Of a stretch of DNA of 64,000 nt, positions 48,336 to 56,409 are shown piece by piece; position 1 is the first letter of the stretch, and each line of letters opens with the position of its first letter. The stretch is from an uncultured Pelagibacteraceae bacterium (lineage in GTDB: Bacteria; Pseudomonadota; Alphaproteobacteria; Pelagibacterales; Pelagibacteraceae), in the NCBI GenBank assembly GCA_902523515.1, contig CABYZT010000002.1:124001-188000 (forward strand), in the 5' to 3' direction. The notes beneath the pieces were generated by a model, which had not been told where the DNA came from, searched no databases, and worked only from the letters and a program-made list of their open reading frames with translations. The translations under genes were made by a program, and so were the position numbers.

Positions 48336-49462
48336 TTTTTAAAATTATCTTCGTCGTTTTTATTTTCTAAATTATCGTTATCAGCTTTAGTTTCTAAATT
48401 ATCGTTATTAACTTTAGTTTCTAAATTATCGCCATCCCGTTTGTTTTCTTGTTCAGGAGTTTCATCGCTATAAAACTTTCTAACTAATTCCTCCTCTTTT
48501 AGTCGTTGTTCTTCATCAAATTTTTTCTCCCATTCTTTCATACGCCTGTTTTCCTCATCTTCTCTCTCTTTTTGAGCAATTTCAGCTAATCTAATTCTCT
48601 CGTTTTCTTCATCAATTCTTTTTTGTCTTTCCTCCTCTATTTTCAATTCTCTTTCTCTTTGACGTCTTTCATTTTCTTTATTTATTCTCTCACGTTCAGC
48701 TTCTTTAAGTTCTTTTTCTTTATTTCTTAATTCCTCTTCTTTCGCTCTTTGCTCAGCCTCTTCTTTTAAAATTTGTCTTTGAATTTCTTGTTGTCTTTCA
48801 GTTTCTAGATCTCTTAATCTTTCTTCCATTTCTTTAAGTTTTTCTTGCTCATATTTCAGCTTCCTAGCTGCCTCTCTTAATCTTTGTTCTTCCTCAAGTC
48901 TATTTTTCCTTTCAATTTCTTTTAATCTTATTTTTTCTTGTCTTTCTTTTTCTTTTTCATCTCTTTTCTTTTGAGCTTCAATTTCTTTATTTTTTAATTG
49001 TTCCTCTTTAATTTTTATATTTTCTTCTCTAATTCTTTGTCTCTCTAACATTTTAAGCCTTAAATCTTCTTCTTTAAGCTTTCTGGCTTCCTCTCTAAGT
49101 TTTCTAGTTTCTTCGTCTTTAATTTTTTTCTGTTCTATTTTAATTCTTTGAACTTCTATCTTTTGTCTTTTTTCTTCATTCTTTTTTTCTTGTTTTTCAT
49201 TTTCAATGATTAATTTTTTTTGAAAAAGAAGCTTCTTTCTTTCTTCTTTAAGTTCGTCTTGTTTAGCTTTTTTCGCTAATTTTTTTTCTAAAATTAATTC
49301 TCTTTTCTTCTCTTTCTCTAATTGTTTTTGTAATGCTAAATCTTTTTTAACTTTGTTTTTTTTAAAATCTTTTAAAAGCGAGGAAAACTTATTTTTAGCT
49401 TTATCTATTGGATCAAATAAATTATTTTTAATATTTTTATTAATGTTTTTTATTGAAACCAT
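48332..49462 (-). CDS. Highly charged coiled-coil protein (hypothetical)
   Basis: A 376-residue protein from the ATG at 49462 (a TTG at 49477 is less likely). Almost the whole length is an alternating Glu/Lys/Arg-rich helix with regular hydrophobic positions, suggesting a long coiled coil or single alpha-helix. There is no signal peptide or membrane helix. The C terminus has nine-residue repeats (NLETKADND type). No family is recognised; low complexity would make similarity searches unreliable. It overlaps the convergent phosphohexomutase stop by four bases. Confidence 0.75.
   Translation of the reverse strand: MVSIKNINKNIKNNLFDPIDKAKNKFSSLLKDFKKNKVKKDLALQKQLEKEKKRELILEKKLAKKAKQDELKEERKKLLFQKKLIIENEKQEKKNEEKRQKIEVQRIKIEQKKIKDEETRKLREEARKLKEEDLRLKMLERQRIREENIKIKEEQLKNKEIEAQKKRDEKEKERQEKIRLKEIERKNRLEEEQRLREAARKLKYEQEKLKEMEERLRDLETERQQEIQRQILKEEAEQRAKEEELRNKEKELKEAERERINKENERRQRERELKIEEERQKRIDEENERIRLAEIAQKEREDEENRRMKEWEKKFDEEQRLKEEELVRKFYSDETPEQENKRDGDNLETKVNNDNLETKADNDNLENKNDEDNFKN
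48364..48436. repeat. 27-bp tandem repeat in coiled-coil gene
   Basis: About 2.7 copies of a 27-base unit starting TTTCTAAATTATCG on the plus strand (units at 48364, 48391 and 48418). In frame on the minus strand this encodes nine-residue units ending in NLET or NLEN. In-frame unit length implies copy number can vary without breaking the gene. Confidence 0.85.
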
Positions 49463-49513
49463 TTTTAAAAGTATCAATTAGAATAATAACACTAAATATT
49501 ATGTATGGCTAAA

Positions 49514-49542
49514 TTGAGTTTTTTTTTCAGACTAAATACAAC
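49514..49542 (+). promoter_or_regulatory. Predicted promoter for candidate small RNA
   Basis: TTGAGT (49514-49519), a 17-base spacer and TACAAC (49537-49542) form a sigma-70-like promoter on the plus strand in the gap between two minus-strand genes. It would start a transcript near 49549. The -10 matches four of six consensus bases. Confidence 0.4.
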
Positions 49543-49548
49543 TTAAGA

Positions 49549-49674
49549 TTGTTTGGGTTTAAATTAGTTGATAAATTGCATTTTCAACTATTAAGTGTTC
49601 ATAAGTATTTAAAGAATCACTTAGTTTGTATTAGTGAGGTGATGGAGGGAGACTGAAGTCACCTCTTTTTTTTT
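49549..49674 (+). ncRNA. Candidate structured small RNA (about 126 nt)
   Basis: Three successive hairpins lie in the gap between two minus-strand genes: SL1 TAGTTGA/TCAACTA (49565-49571, 49584-49590), SL2 TAAGTG/CACTTA (49592-49597, 49618-49623, extendable by a G-U and an A-U pair) and SL3 GAGGTGA/TCACCTC (49636-49642, 49659-49665) followed by nine T. SL3 plus the T-run is a strong intrinsic terminator that works only on the plus strand, while both neighbours are on the minus strand and the last plus-strand gene ends 1.2 kb away. There is no open frame of note. I do not recognise the family. Confidence 0.6.
49636..49674 (+). terminator. Rho-independent terminator on plus strand
   Basis: A 7-bp GC-containing perfect stem (GAGGTGA with TCACCTC), 16-base loop containing GGAGGGAG, and nine consecutive T. 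It is the strongest intrinsic terminator in the window. Its orientation does not serve either neighbouring gene. Confidence 0.8.
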
Positions 49675-49679
49675 GCTTG

Positions 49680-50465
49680 TTATAATTTTAAGTATTCGTA
49701 AAAAAATTTAATCGAAACCACTAAAAGAAAAATTCCAAAAAACTTACTAATTTTATTCTTATCAATGCTGTGTACTGTTTTAGCTCCTATCCGAGCCATG
49801 AAAGTTGTAATTGGTATAAATATTAAAAAGGCTGGTATGTTTATAAAACCAATACTTAGTGGAAGACTAGAATTTAAATAATTTCCTGAAAGAAGAAATC
49901 CTATTGCTCCAAATAGAGCAATTAGAAAACCTATGGCTGCAGCACTTCCTATAGCTTTATTTATTGAATAACCAAAAAACTTAAGGATAGGTACATTCAT
50001 TACAGCACCTCCTATACCCATAGGAGCAGATATAAACCCAACAAGAAAACCAAGAATTACTTTTAAATGTAGTTTCATTTTAACAATTATGTTTTGCTCT
50101 TTTTCTTTTATTAAAAGTAAGTAAATTCCTAAAAATAAAATCATTATAGAAAAAAATAAAACCAAAGATTTGGTTTTTAGAGAAGCTGCAAAAACAGTTC
50201 CAACAATCACTCCTAGTACAACAAAAACACCGTAATTCTTTACAATATCAAAATCAACTGCTTTAAATTTGTGATGTGTTAAAACTGAAACTGTAGAAGT
50301 TGGTATTATAATTGCAAAAGAAGTTCCAACAGCAAGGTGCATAACATATTCAGGATCGATTTCTAAAGAACCAAAAATAAAATATAAAAAAGGAACAGTT
50401 ATCAACCCTCCGCCTATACCAAATAATCCTGCAACAAAACCAACTGGTATTGCTGTTAAGGCCAT
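49680..50465 (-). CDS. TauE/SafE family anion exporter
   Basis: A 261-residue polytopic membrane protein (about eight helices) with the repeated family motif GLFGIGGGLITVP (about 15-27) and APMGIGGAVMNVP (about 145-157), showing internal duplication. Members export sulfite, sulfoacetate or related organosulfur anions; the substrate here is unknown. Its 3' end lies just after the small-RNA terminator. Confidence 0.85.
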   Translation of the reverse strand: MALTAIPVGFVAGLFGIGGGLITVPFLYFIFGSLEIDPEYVMHLAVGTSFAIIIPTSTVSVLTHHKFKAVDFDIVKNYGVFVVLGVIVGTVFAASLKTKSLVLFFSIMILFLGIYLLLIKEKEQNIIVKMKLHLKVILGFLVGFISAPMGIGGAVMNVPILKFFGYSINKAIGSAAAIGFLIALFGAIGFLLSGNYLNSSLPLSIGFINIPAFLIFIPITTFMARIGAKTVHSIDKNKISKFFGIFLLVVSIKFFYEYLKL

Positions 50466-50505
50466 TAATAAAATAATATAACTATATTCGTTTGTTAGAA
50501 TTGAA

Positions 50506-51498
50506 TTAAGCAGACTGCCCTACTCTAGTATCTACATTATTGTATTTAATTTTATCCATAATGTGATCAATTTTTTTCACATCAGCATCTCTTACACACA
50601 TGTTTTCACTTAAATATCTTTTCCAATAACTTGCACCTGTCTGGCCATGAAATAAACCAAGAGTATGTCTCATGATTTGATTTAATCTTGTTCCCTTTTT
50701 TAATTCTTCTTTAACATAAGGAATGAGTTGTTCAATTACATCTTGTCTACTTGGAACATCGTCATTATTAAATATTTCTCTTTCAATATCTGCTAATAAA
50801 TAAGGGGTGTGATACGCAGCTCTTCCTATCATTACACCATCTGTTTTTTCTAAATGAGGTTTTATTTCATCTACTGAAGTTATTCCCCCATTAATAATAA
50901 TCTCTTCATTTGGAAAATCTTTTTTTAATTTATAAACATATTCGTATTTTAAAGGAGGAATATTTAAATTTTGCTTAGGTGTAAATTTACCTAACATTGC
51001 TTTTCTTGCATGAATGATGAAAGTTTTAACTCCAGTTGCTTTTAGAGTAAAAATAAAATTATGTAAATTTTCATAATCTTCTACATCATCGTAACCAATT
51101 CTTGTTTTTATAGTTACTGGTAGTTTTGTAACTGATTGCATTTTACTTAAACAATCTGCCACTAAATTTGGCTCTTTCATTAAACAAGCACCAAATCTAT
51201 TTTTTTCAACTTTTTTACTAGGACAACCTAAGTTTAGATTAATTTCATCATAACCAAAATCTTCGCCTACTTTAGTGGCTTCAGCTAAAAGTTTTGGAGA
51301 AGAGCCTCCTAATTGAAGTGCTACAGGTTTCTCATTAATATTAAACTCTAATAACTTTTTTTTATCTCCTCTATTTATAGCTTCATCAACTACCATCTCA
51401 GTATAAAGCAGAGTATTTTTGGATATTAATCTAAGAAAAAATCTTTCATGACGATCTGTGCAATCCATCATAGGAGCAACTGATACTTTCCTATTCAT
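50506..51498 (-). CDS. dusA: tRNA-dihydrouridine synthase A
   Basis: Flavin enzyme that reduces uridines in the tRNA D loop. The 330 residues have the barrel start VAPMMDCTDRHERFFLRL, LNLGCPSKKV, the catalytic Cys in RFGACLM and the phosphate-binding INGGI. The N-terminal TDRH pattern is specific to DusA among Dus enzymes. Confidence 0.93.
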   Translation of the reverse strand: MNRKVSVAPMMDCTDRHERFFLRLISKNTLLYTEMVVDEAINRGDKKKLLEFNINEKPVALQLGGSSPKLLAEATKVGEDFGYDEINLNLGCPSKKVEKNRFGACLMKEPNLVADCLSKMQSVTKLPVTIKTRIGYDDVEDYENLHNFIFTLKATGVKTFIIHARKAMLGKFTPKQNLNIPPLKYEYVYKLKKDFPNEEIIINGGITSVDEIKPHLEKTDGVMIGRAAYHTPYLLADIEREIFNNDDVPSRQDVIEQLIPYVKEELKKGTRLNQIMRHTLGLFHGQTGASYWKRYLSENMCVRDADVKKIDHIMDKIKYNNVDTRVGQSA

Positions 51499-51520
51499 GG
51501 TATAACTTTATATTATTTTT

Positions 51521-52057
51521 TTATGAGTTTGAAGCTTCAGTATCATCTGAAGATACGTCTGCTTCTTGATTTTCTGATTCTGATACTTCATCTAAAGAAA
51601 CTTCACCTTGCTCATTCATAGTTTCTTCCCCTACTGAATTATCAACTTCTGCTGTAGCTGTTTCAGATAACTCAGCCAAATCTTCTTTTGTTACTTGAAT
51701 TTTTTCTGGAGTTTTTCTTGCTCTTTTAGATGGTAAAATTGGAGTACCACTTTTTGAAATTTCACCTTTGTAAAGATTTTCAAAATCATCACCTATTTCT
51801 TCATCATCCTCAGCAGTATCGTCAACTTGTTCGACATGTTTTCTAAGTTTGTAAACTGCGCTATCAGCTAAATCTGAAACTTTAATTTTTTCTTCGGCAA
51901 TTTCTCTTAATGAAATAACTGTATTTTTATCGTTATCTCTATCAATTGTTGGTTCTATTCCTGCATTAAGTTGAGTAGCTCTCTCTTTAGCAACAAGTAC
52001 TAATTCATAAGGACTCTCTACTTTATCTATACAGTCTTCTACAGTAACTCTAGCCAT
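51521..52057 (-). CDS. rpoZ: RNA polymerase omega subunit with acidic C-terminal extension
   Basis: The first 70 or so residues match RpoZ (MARVTVEDCIDKVESPYELV, given in part: VTVEDC, PYELVLVAKERA, and VISLREIAEEKI), which helps assemble RNA polymerase around beta'. The full 178 residues are nearly twice the usual length; the remainder is rich in Glu, Asp, Ser and Thr and looks disordered. The acidic tail may be lineage-specific. Confidence 0.88.
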   Translation of the reverse strand: MARVTVEDCIDKVESPYELVLVAKERATQLNAGIEPTIDRDNDKNTVISLREIAEEKIKVSDLADSAVYKLRKHVEQVDDTAEDDEEIGDDFENLYKGEISKSGTPILPSKRARKTPEKIQVTKEDLAELSETATAEVDNSVGEETMNEQGEVSLDEVSESENQEADVSSDDTEASNS

Positions 52058-52101
52058 GCGGAGTATCTACACAGTGAGTCTTTAAAAATCAAGGCCTATT
52101 T

Positions 52102-53307
52102 TTATAAATAATGAGGATTTAACTTATTTTTAACTAAATTAAGAAGAATAATTGATCCAAAGATATAAGTTCCTGAAACAAATGCTATGTCTTCAATTGA
52201 AAAACCAATATCAATCAGAAAGCCAAATAGAGCTGTACCAAATGCTGTTGAAAATACCATCAATGCAGTTGTTAAGGCTTTTATAGATCCAATATATTTA
52301 ACACCATAAATCTCAGCCCAAGTTGAGGAACCAAGTACGTTTGCCAAACCATTGGTGACACCAACTAAACCAAAAAATACAAAAGAAGAAATCGGTGCAT
52401 TAAAATAGTAAAGAACTATAGTACCAAAAAGAAGTGGGATATTCATATAGATTAATAATTTTCTACTTGAAAATTTATCAATTAAAAAACCAGATATAAA
52501 AAGAGTAATTACTGATAAAATAGAGTAAGCCATAAATGATTGTGCAATCACATAAGGTCCCCACTCTTTAGAAGAGGATATAAATGACTGATAAACAAAA
52601 GATCCTGTTGCAATCCATGGCATTGCTAACATCGTCATACAAATGATATAAAATCTATAATCTTTTAAAACTTCTGTTCTTTTCCATTGTTTAATTTCTT
52701 TATTATTCTCTTCAATTTTAGATTCTTCTCTAGTATCAAGCTTAACGTCTTTAACTAAAAGAAAAGTTGCAACAGGTAAAATAAGTATAACTAAAATAGA
52801 TATTGAGACCCAAATATCTCTCCATTCTATAAAAGTTAATAAAAAAACAATTAAAACTGGCATTATAAATTCAGCCAATGACAATCCTAACCAACCTGTA
52901 CTTAAAGCCCTACCTCTATTTTTTTCAAAAAAACGAGATATGGTTGTTGTTGCTGTATGGCTTGATAAACCTTGTCCAGCTAATCGCATTAAAAAAATTC
53001 CCACAAATAAAAAAATAATAGATGAAATTTTTGAAAATATAAAACAAGAAGCAGATAGAAAAATTATTACATAAGAAGCAAACTTTAATATGTTTACGTC
53101 ATCAATTTTTTTTCCAATCCAAACTAAAACAATGCTACTTAATAAAGTGGCTGATGCATAAATTGAGCCAAATTGTCCATGTGTAATTGACAAAGCGTCT
53201 CTAATACTAGAATTAAATAAGCCAAGAAAAAAACTCTGTCCAAAACTTGAAAAAAATGTAAAAATAAATCCAAATACAATTACTTTTAAACTTAAACTTT
53301 TAAACAT
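52102..53307 (-). CDS. Major facilitator superfamily transporter
   Basis: A 401-residue protein with about twelve transmembrane helices and a central charged loop (DTREESKIEENNKE near 195-208). The motif WIGKKIDD in the loop between helices 2 and 3 is a weak version of the MFS signature. The substrate cannot be predicted. It is divergent from the following dehydrogenase gene with only 11 bases between the starts. Confidence 0.85.
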   Translation of the reverse strand: MFKSLSLKVIVFGFIFTFFSSFGQSFFLGLFNSSIRDALSITHGQFGSIYASATLLSSIVLVWIGKKIDDVNILKFASYVIIFLSASCFIFSKISSIIFLFVGIFLMRLAGQGLSSHTATTTISRFFEKNRGRALSTGWLGLSLAEFIMPVLIVFLLTFIEWRDIWVSISILVILILPVATFLLVKDVKLDTREESKIEENNKEIKQWKRTEVLKDYRFYIICMTMLAMPWIATGSFVYQSFISSSKEWGPYVIAQSFMAYSILSVITLFISGFLIDKFSSRKLLIYMNIPLLFGTIVLYYFNAPISSFVFFGLVGVTNGLANVLGSSTWAEIYGVKYIGSIKALTTALMVFSTAFGTALFGFLIDIGFSIEDIAFVSGTYIFGSIILLNLVKNKLNPHYL

Positions 53308-53318
53308 AGAAAAAAATT

Positions 53319-54194
53319 ATGACTTGTAATGTTGCTTTCATAGGTCTTGGGGTTATGGGCTACCCAATGGCTGGATATATATCAAAAGCCGGACATAATG
53401 TAACTGTTTTTAATAGAACTAAATCTAAAGCTGAAAAATGGATTGGTGAATATAAAGGTAAAATGGCCAATACACCTGCGGAAGCTGCAGATGGTGCTGA
53501 TTTTATTTTTACATGTGTTGGTAATGATGATGATTTAAGAGAAGTAGCGACTGGAGAAAATGGATTATTTAACACAGCAAAAGCTGGGTCTATTTTTATT
53601 GATAACTCAACTGTATCTGCAGAAGTATCAAGAGAATTAAATAAAAAAGCAAATGATAAAGGGTTTAGTTTTTTAGATGCCCCTATTTCTGGTGGACAAG
53701 CTGGTGCTGAGGGCGGAATACTAACAGTAATGGTTGGTGGTGATGAAGAAGTGTTTAAAAAGGCTGAGCCTGTAATTGATTGTTATAGCAAAAAAGTAAA
53801 ATTAATTGGTCCTTGTGGAAGCGGGCAGTTGACAAAAATGATGAACCAAATGTGTATTGCTGGAACAGTCCAAGGTTTATCAGAAGCAATTAATTTTGGA
53901 ATAAACGCGGGTTTAGATATGGATAAAGTTATGGAAACAATATCTAAAGGTGCAGCACAATCTTGGCAAATGGAAAATAGATATCGAACTATGACTGATG
54001 ATAAATTTGACTATGGTTTTGCTATTGATTGGATGAGAAAAGATTTAAAAATTGCAATTGAAGAAGCAAAAAAAAATGGTTCACCTGTGCCTATAACAGA
54101 AATTATTGATGGCTATTATGCTGAGGTTCAAGAAATGGGTGGAAATCGTTGGGATAGCTCAGGTTTGATTGCTCGATTAAAAAAGAAAAAATAA
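53319..54194 (+). CDS. Beta-hydroxyacid dehydrogenase (3-hydroxyisobutyrate dehydrogenase family)
   Basis: A 291-residue NAD(P)-dependent dehydrogenase with the Rossmann motif GLGVMG at 9-14, the substrate-binding segment DAPISGGQAGAEGG at 120-133 and the catalytic Lys173 in GSGQLTKMMNQ. FNRTKSK after beta-strand 2 may favour NADP. The family includes 3-hydroxyisobutyrate and tartronate-semialdehyde enzymes; the exact substrate is uncertain. Confidence 0.88.
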   Translation: MTCNVAFIGLGVMGYPMAGYISKAGHNVTVFNRTKSKAEKWIGEYKGKMANTPAEAADGADFIFTCVGNDDDLREVATGENGLFNTAKAGSIFIDNSTVSAEVSRELNKKANDKGFSFLDAPISGGQAGAEGGILTVMVGGDEEVFKKAEPVIDCYSKKVKLIGPCGSGQLTKMMNQMCIAGTVQGLSEAINFGINAGLDMDKVMETISKGAAQSWQMENRYRTMTDDKFDYGFAIDWMRKDLKIAIEEAKKNGSPVPITEIIDGYYAEVQEMGGNRWDSSGLIARLKKKK

Positions 54195-54199
54195 TATTT

Positions 54200-54805
54200 G
54201 TGACGGATACAGTTCCTTATTACGAGGACTTTGCAGAGATCAAAAAGAAAATTTGGTCGATGTTAGATAATGCTGTTAGAGACAGAGGTTCCCCTTTTCG
54301 AATACCAGTTTTTATTTGTGGTAATCAATCAGACTTTGATGGAAGAATTGTAGTCTTAAGAAAATCTGATCAATCAAATAATCTTGTCCAATATCATAGT
54401 GATATCAGGTCAGATAAAATTGAAAAATTGAAAGCGAATAAAAATGCTGCAATGTTGTTTTACGATAAAGATGAAAAAATACAGGTAAGATTAAAAGTTG
54501 AATGTACGATTAATCACAATAATGATGTAACAAAAGAATCTTGGTCTAGAACCCAACATATTAGTAGAAAATGTTATTTAGTAGATAATGGTCCTGGAAC
54601 TGAATCAGATTTACCAACCTCTGGACTAAAACCAGAATTAGATAATTTTGATTACACTAAAGAACAAAGTGAGGAAGGTTACAAAAACTTTACTGTCATT
54701 CAATGTAAAATTAAAACTATGGAATGGCTTTATTTAGCAGCTAAAGGACATCGAAGAGCTAAGTTTAATTTGGAAAATAATAAAGATACCTGGTTAGTTC
54801 CATAG
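54200..54805 (+). CDS. Pyridoxamine 5'-phosphate oxidase-like FMN-binding protein
   Basis: A 201-residue split-barrel flavin protein starting at GTG (54200-54202), six bases after the dehydrogenase. RIVVLRKSD and the DIRSDKIEKLK segment match the PNPOx-like family, and WLYLAAKGHRRAKF resembles its C-terminal part. Whether it makes pyridoxal phosphate or acts on another substrate is unknown. Confidence 0.75.
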   Translation: MTDTVPYYEDFAEIKKKIWSMLDNAVRDRGSPFRIPVFICGNQSDFDGRIVVLRKSDQSNNLVQYHSDIRSDKIEKLKANKNAAMLFYDKDEKIQVRLKVECTINHNNDVTKESWSRTQHISRKCYLVDNGPGTESDLPTSGLKPELDNFDYTKEQSEEGYKNFTVIQCKIKTMEWLYLAAKGHRRAKFNLENNKDTWLVP

Positions 54806-55009
54806 ATGGTTACTGGATATATATTTACAGCATTTCTTATAATTTTAGGATTAGCTGTAATGAGATTTGGGAGTATTCATTTTAAAAAATTTAAAGAGGG
54901 CAAAACCAAAATTAAATCTAAGTTAAGTGGGCAATTATCTTTCTTAATTTTGTTTATAGTAATAATTGGATTGATCATTTACTCAGTGAACGATCTATTA
55001 TTTAATTAA
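54806..55009 (+). CDS. Small two-helix membrane protein (hypothetical)
   Basis: A 67-residue protein with a hydrophobic helix at about 3-21, a Lys-rich loop (28-40) and a second helix at about 44-62. Its ATG follows the preceding stop with no gap, so it is probably cotranslated. No family is recognised. Confidence 0.65.
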   Translation: MVTGYIFTAFLIILGLAVMRFGSIHFKKFKEGKTKIKSKLSGQLSFLILFIVIIGLIIYSVNDLLFN

Positions 55010-55022
55010 ACCAATTATTCTT

Positions 55023-55313
55023 TCAAATACCTTTAATAATTATATTTGTACCTTCGGAATTATCTAATCTTATTTGTTTTATTGGTTTGTATTCTTCAGA
55101 ATTGTACCATTCTAATGCTTTTTCATATGTAGGAAATTTAAGAACAATAATTCTAGGAAAATTTGTTTCACCATCAAAAATTTGAAATTCGCCACCTCTT
55201 ACCAAAAATTCTCCACCAAATTTTTTTACAATTGGATTAACTTTTTCAACATATTCTTTATAGTTTTCAGGATTGGTTATTTTCAATTGTGCAATTACAT
55301 ATCCTGCCGACAT
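55023..55313 (-). CDS. DUF1330 family protein
   Basis: A 96-residue protein of the dimeric alpha/beta-barrel DUF1330 type, recognised from YVIAQLKITNPENYKEY near the start, the central GGEFLVRGG and the FPTYEKALEWYNSEEY segment. Function is unknown; related folds bind small molecules or act as monooxygenases. Confidence 0.85.
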   Translation of the reverse strand: MSAGYVIAQLKITNPENYKEYVEKVNPIVKKFGGEFLVRGGEFQIFDGETNFPRIIVLKFPTYEKALEWYNSEEYKPIKQIRLDNSEGTNIIIKGI

Positions 55314-55322
55314 TTAACTCCT

Positions 55323-55835
55323 TTAAAAAATTGATTTCGAATATTTTTTCCAATTATCTTGATAATGTTTTGTGTTTTCAAATACTGCTTTTTTTTCTTC
55401 CTCTGAAACTTCTCTAATAACTTTACCTGGTGAACCAACAACCAGAGAGTTATCTGGTATGATTTTGTTTTCTGTTATCAAAGCTTTAGCTCCAATAATA
55501 CAATTCTTTCCAATATTAGCTTTATTTAAGATAACAGCTCCAATCCCAATTAAACTATTATCTCCAATAGTACATCCATGAAGCATAACTAAATGTCCAA
55601 CAGTAACATTTTTTCCTACCTTTAAAGGACATCCAGGATCTGTGTGTAATACGCTTCCATCTTGTACATTAGATCCTTCACCAATATGAATATTTTCAAT
55701 ATCTCCTCTAAGCACTGCATTAAACCAAATACTTGTATTTTTTTCTAAAGTAACATCTCCTATTATTGTAGCATTCGGAGCTACCCAATTTTCGCCAGAG
55801 TTTTTTGGTTTTTTATCTTTTAAATCATAAAACAT
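55323..55835 (-). CDS. Gamma-class carbonic anhydrase-like protein
   Basis: A 170-residue left-handed beta-helix protein of the gamma-carbonic anhydrase/YrdA group. The three metal-binding histidines are His64 (VLHTD), His81 (GHLVM) and His86 (LHGC). Members bind zinc or iron, but the catalytic acid of the archetype is often missing, so carbonic anhydrase activity is not certain. It is 9 bases upstream of the DUF1330 gene on the same strand. Confidence 0.88.
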   Translation of the reverse strand: MFYDLKDKKPKNSGENWVAPNATIIGDVTLEKNTSIWFNAVLRGDIENIHIGEGSNVQDGSVLHTDPGCPLKVGKNVTVGHLVMLHGCTIGDNSLIGIGAVILNKANIGKNCIIGAKALITENKIIPDNSLVVGSPGKVIREVSEEEKKAVFENTKHYQDNWKKYSKSIF

Positions 55836-55854
55836 AATCTATATATTTTACATT

Positions 55855-56409
55855 ATGCCTATACAAACTCCAATATGTGATTTTGGTCAAAAAGCTATTC
55901 CATTTGAATTAAAATCTACTGATAATAAAGTTCTGTCTTTAAATGATATCAAAGGTGAAAGTGGAACTTTGATAATGTTTATTTGTAATCATTGTCCATA
56001 TGTAAAAGCTATTACAAAAGAATTAGTTGACGATTGTAGTGAATTAAAAAAAATTGGTATCAACTCTGTTGCTATCTGCTCAAATGACTTTGTTAATTAT
56101 CCAGACGACTCATTTGATAACATGATCAAGTTTTCAAATGAAAATCATTTCAATTTTCCTTATTTACATGATGAAACTCAAGAAATTGCTAAAGCATATG
56201 ATGCTGTATGTACTCCAGATTTCTTTGGCTACAATAAAAATCTAGAACTTCAATACAGAGGACGATTAAGAGAACTTAAAAAGTTTATTCCGGTTAAAGA
56301 CGGAGAAAGTGATCTGCTAACAGCTATGAGACAAATAGCTGAAACTGGAAAAGGTCCTGAGGATCAAATACCGAGTGCAGGCTGTGGTATTAAATGGAAG
56401 TATGATTAA
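55855..56409 (+). CDS. Thioredoxin-fold peroxiredoxin-like protein
   Basis: A 184-residue AhpC/TSA-fold protein with CNHCPYV (Cys44, Cys47) at the position of the active-site pair. Further signs are VAICSNDFVNYPDDS and the cis-Pro region CTPDFFGY. The CNHCPY form is typical of a group of thioredoxin-like proteins in marine bacteria with unproved redox function. Its stop overlaps the next ATG. Confidence 0.82.
   Translation: MPIQTPICDFGQKAIPFELKSTDNKVLSLNDIKGESGTLIMFICNHCPYVKAITKELVDDCSELKKIGINSVAICSNDFVNYPDDSFDNMIKFSNENHFNFPYLHDETQEIAKAYDAVCTPDFFGYNKNLELQYRGRLRELKKFIPVKDGESDLLTAMRQIAETGKGPEDQIPSAGCGIKWKYD

Noticed and set aside
48364..48436. Short tandem repeats as a possible CRISPR array
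   Set aside because: Units are contiguous, without spacers, and lie in frame in a protein gene.
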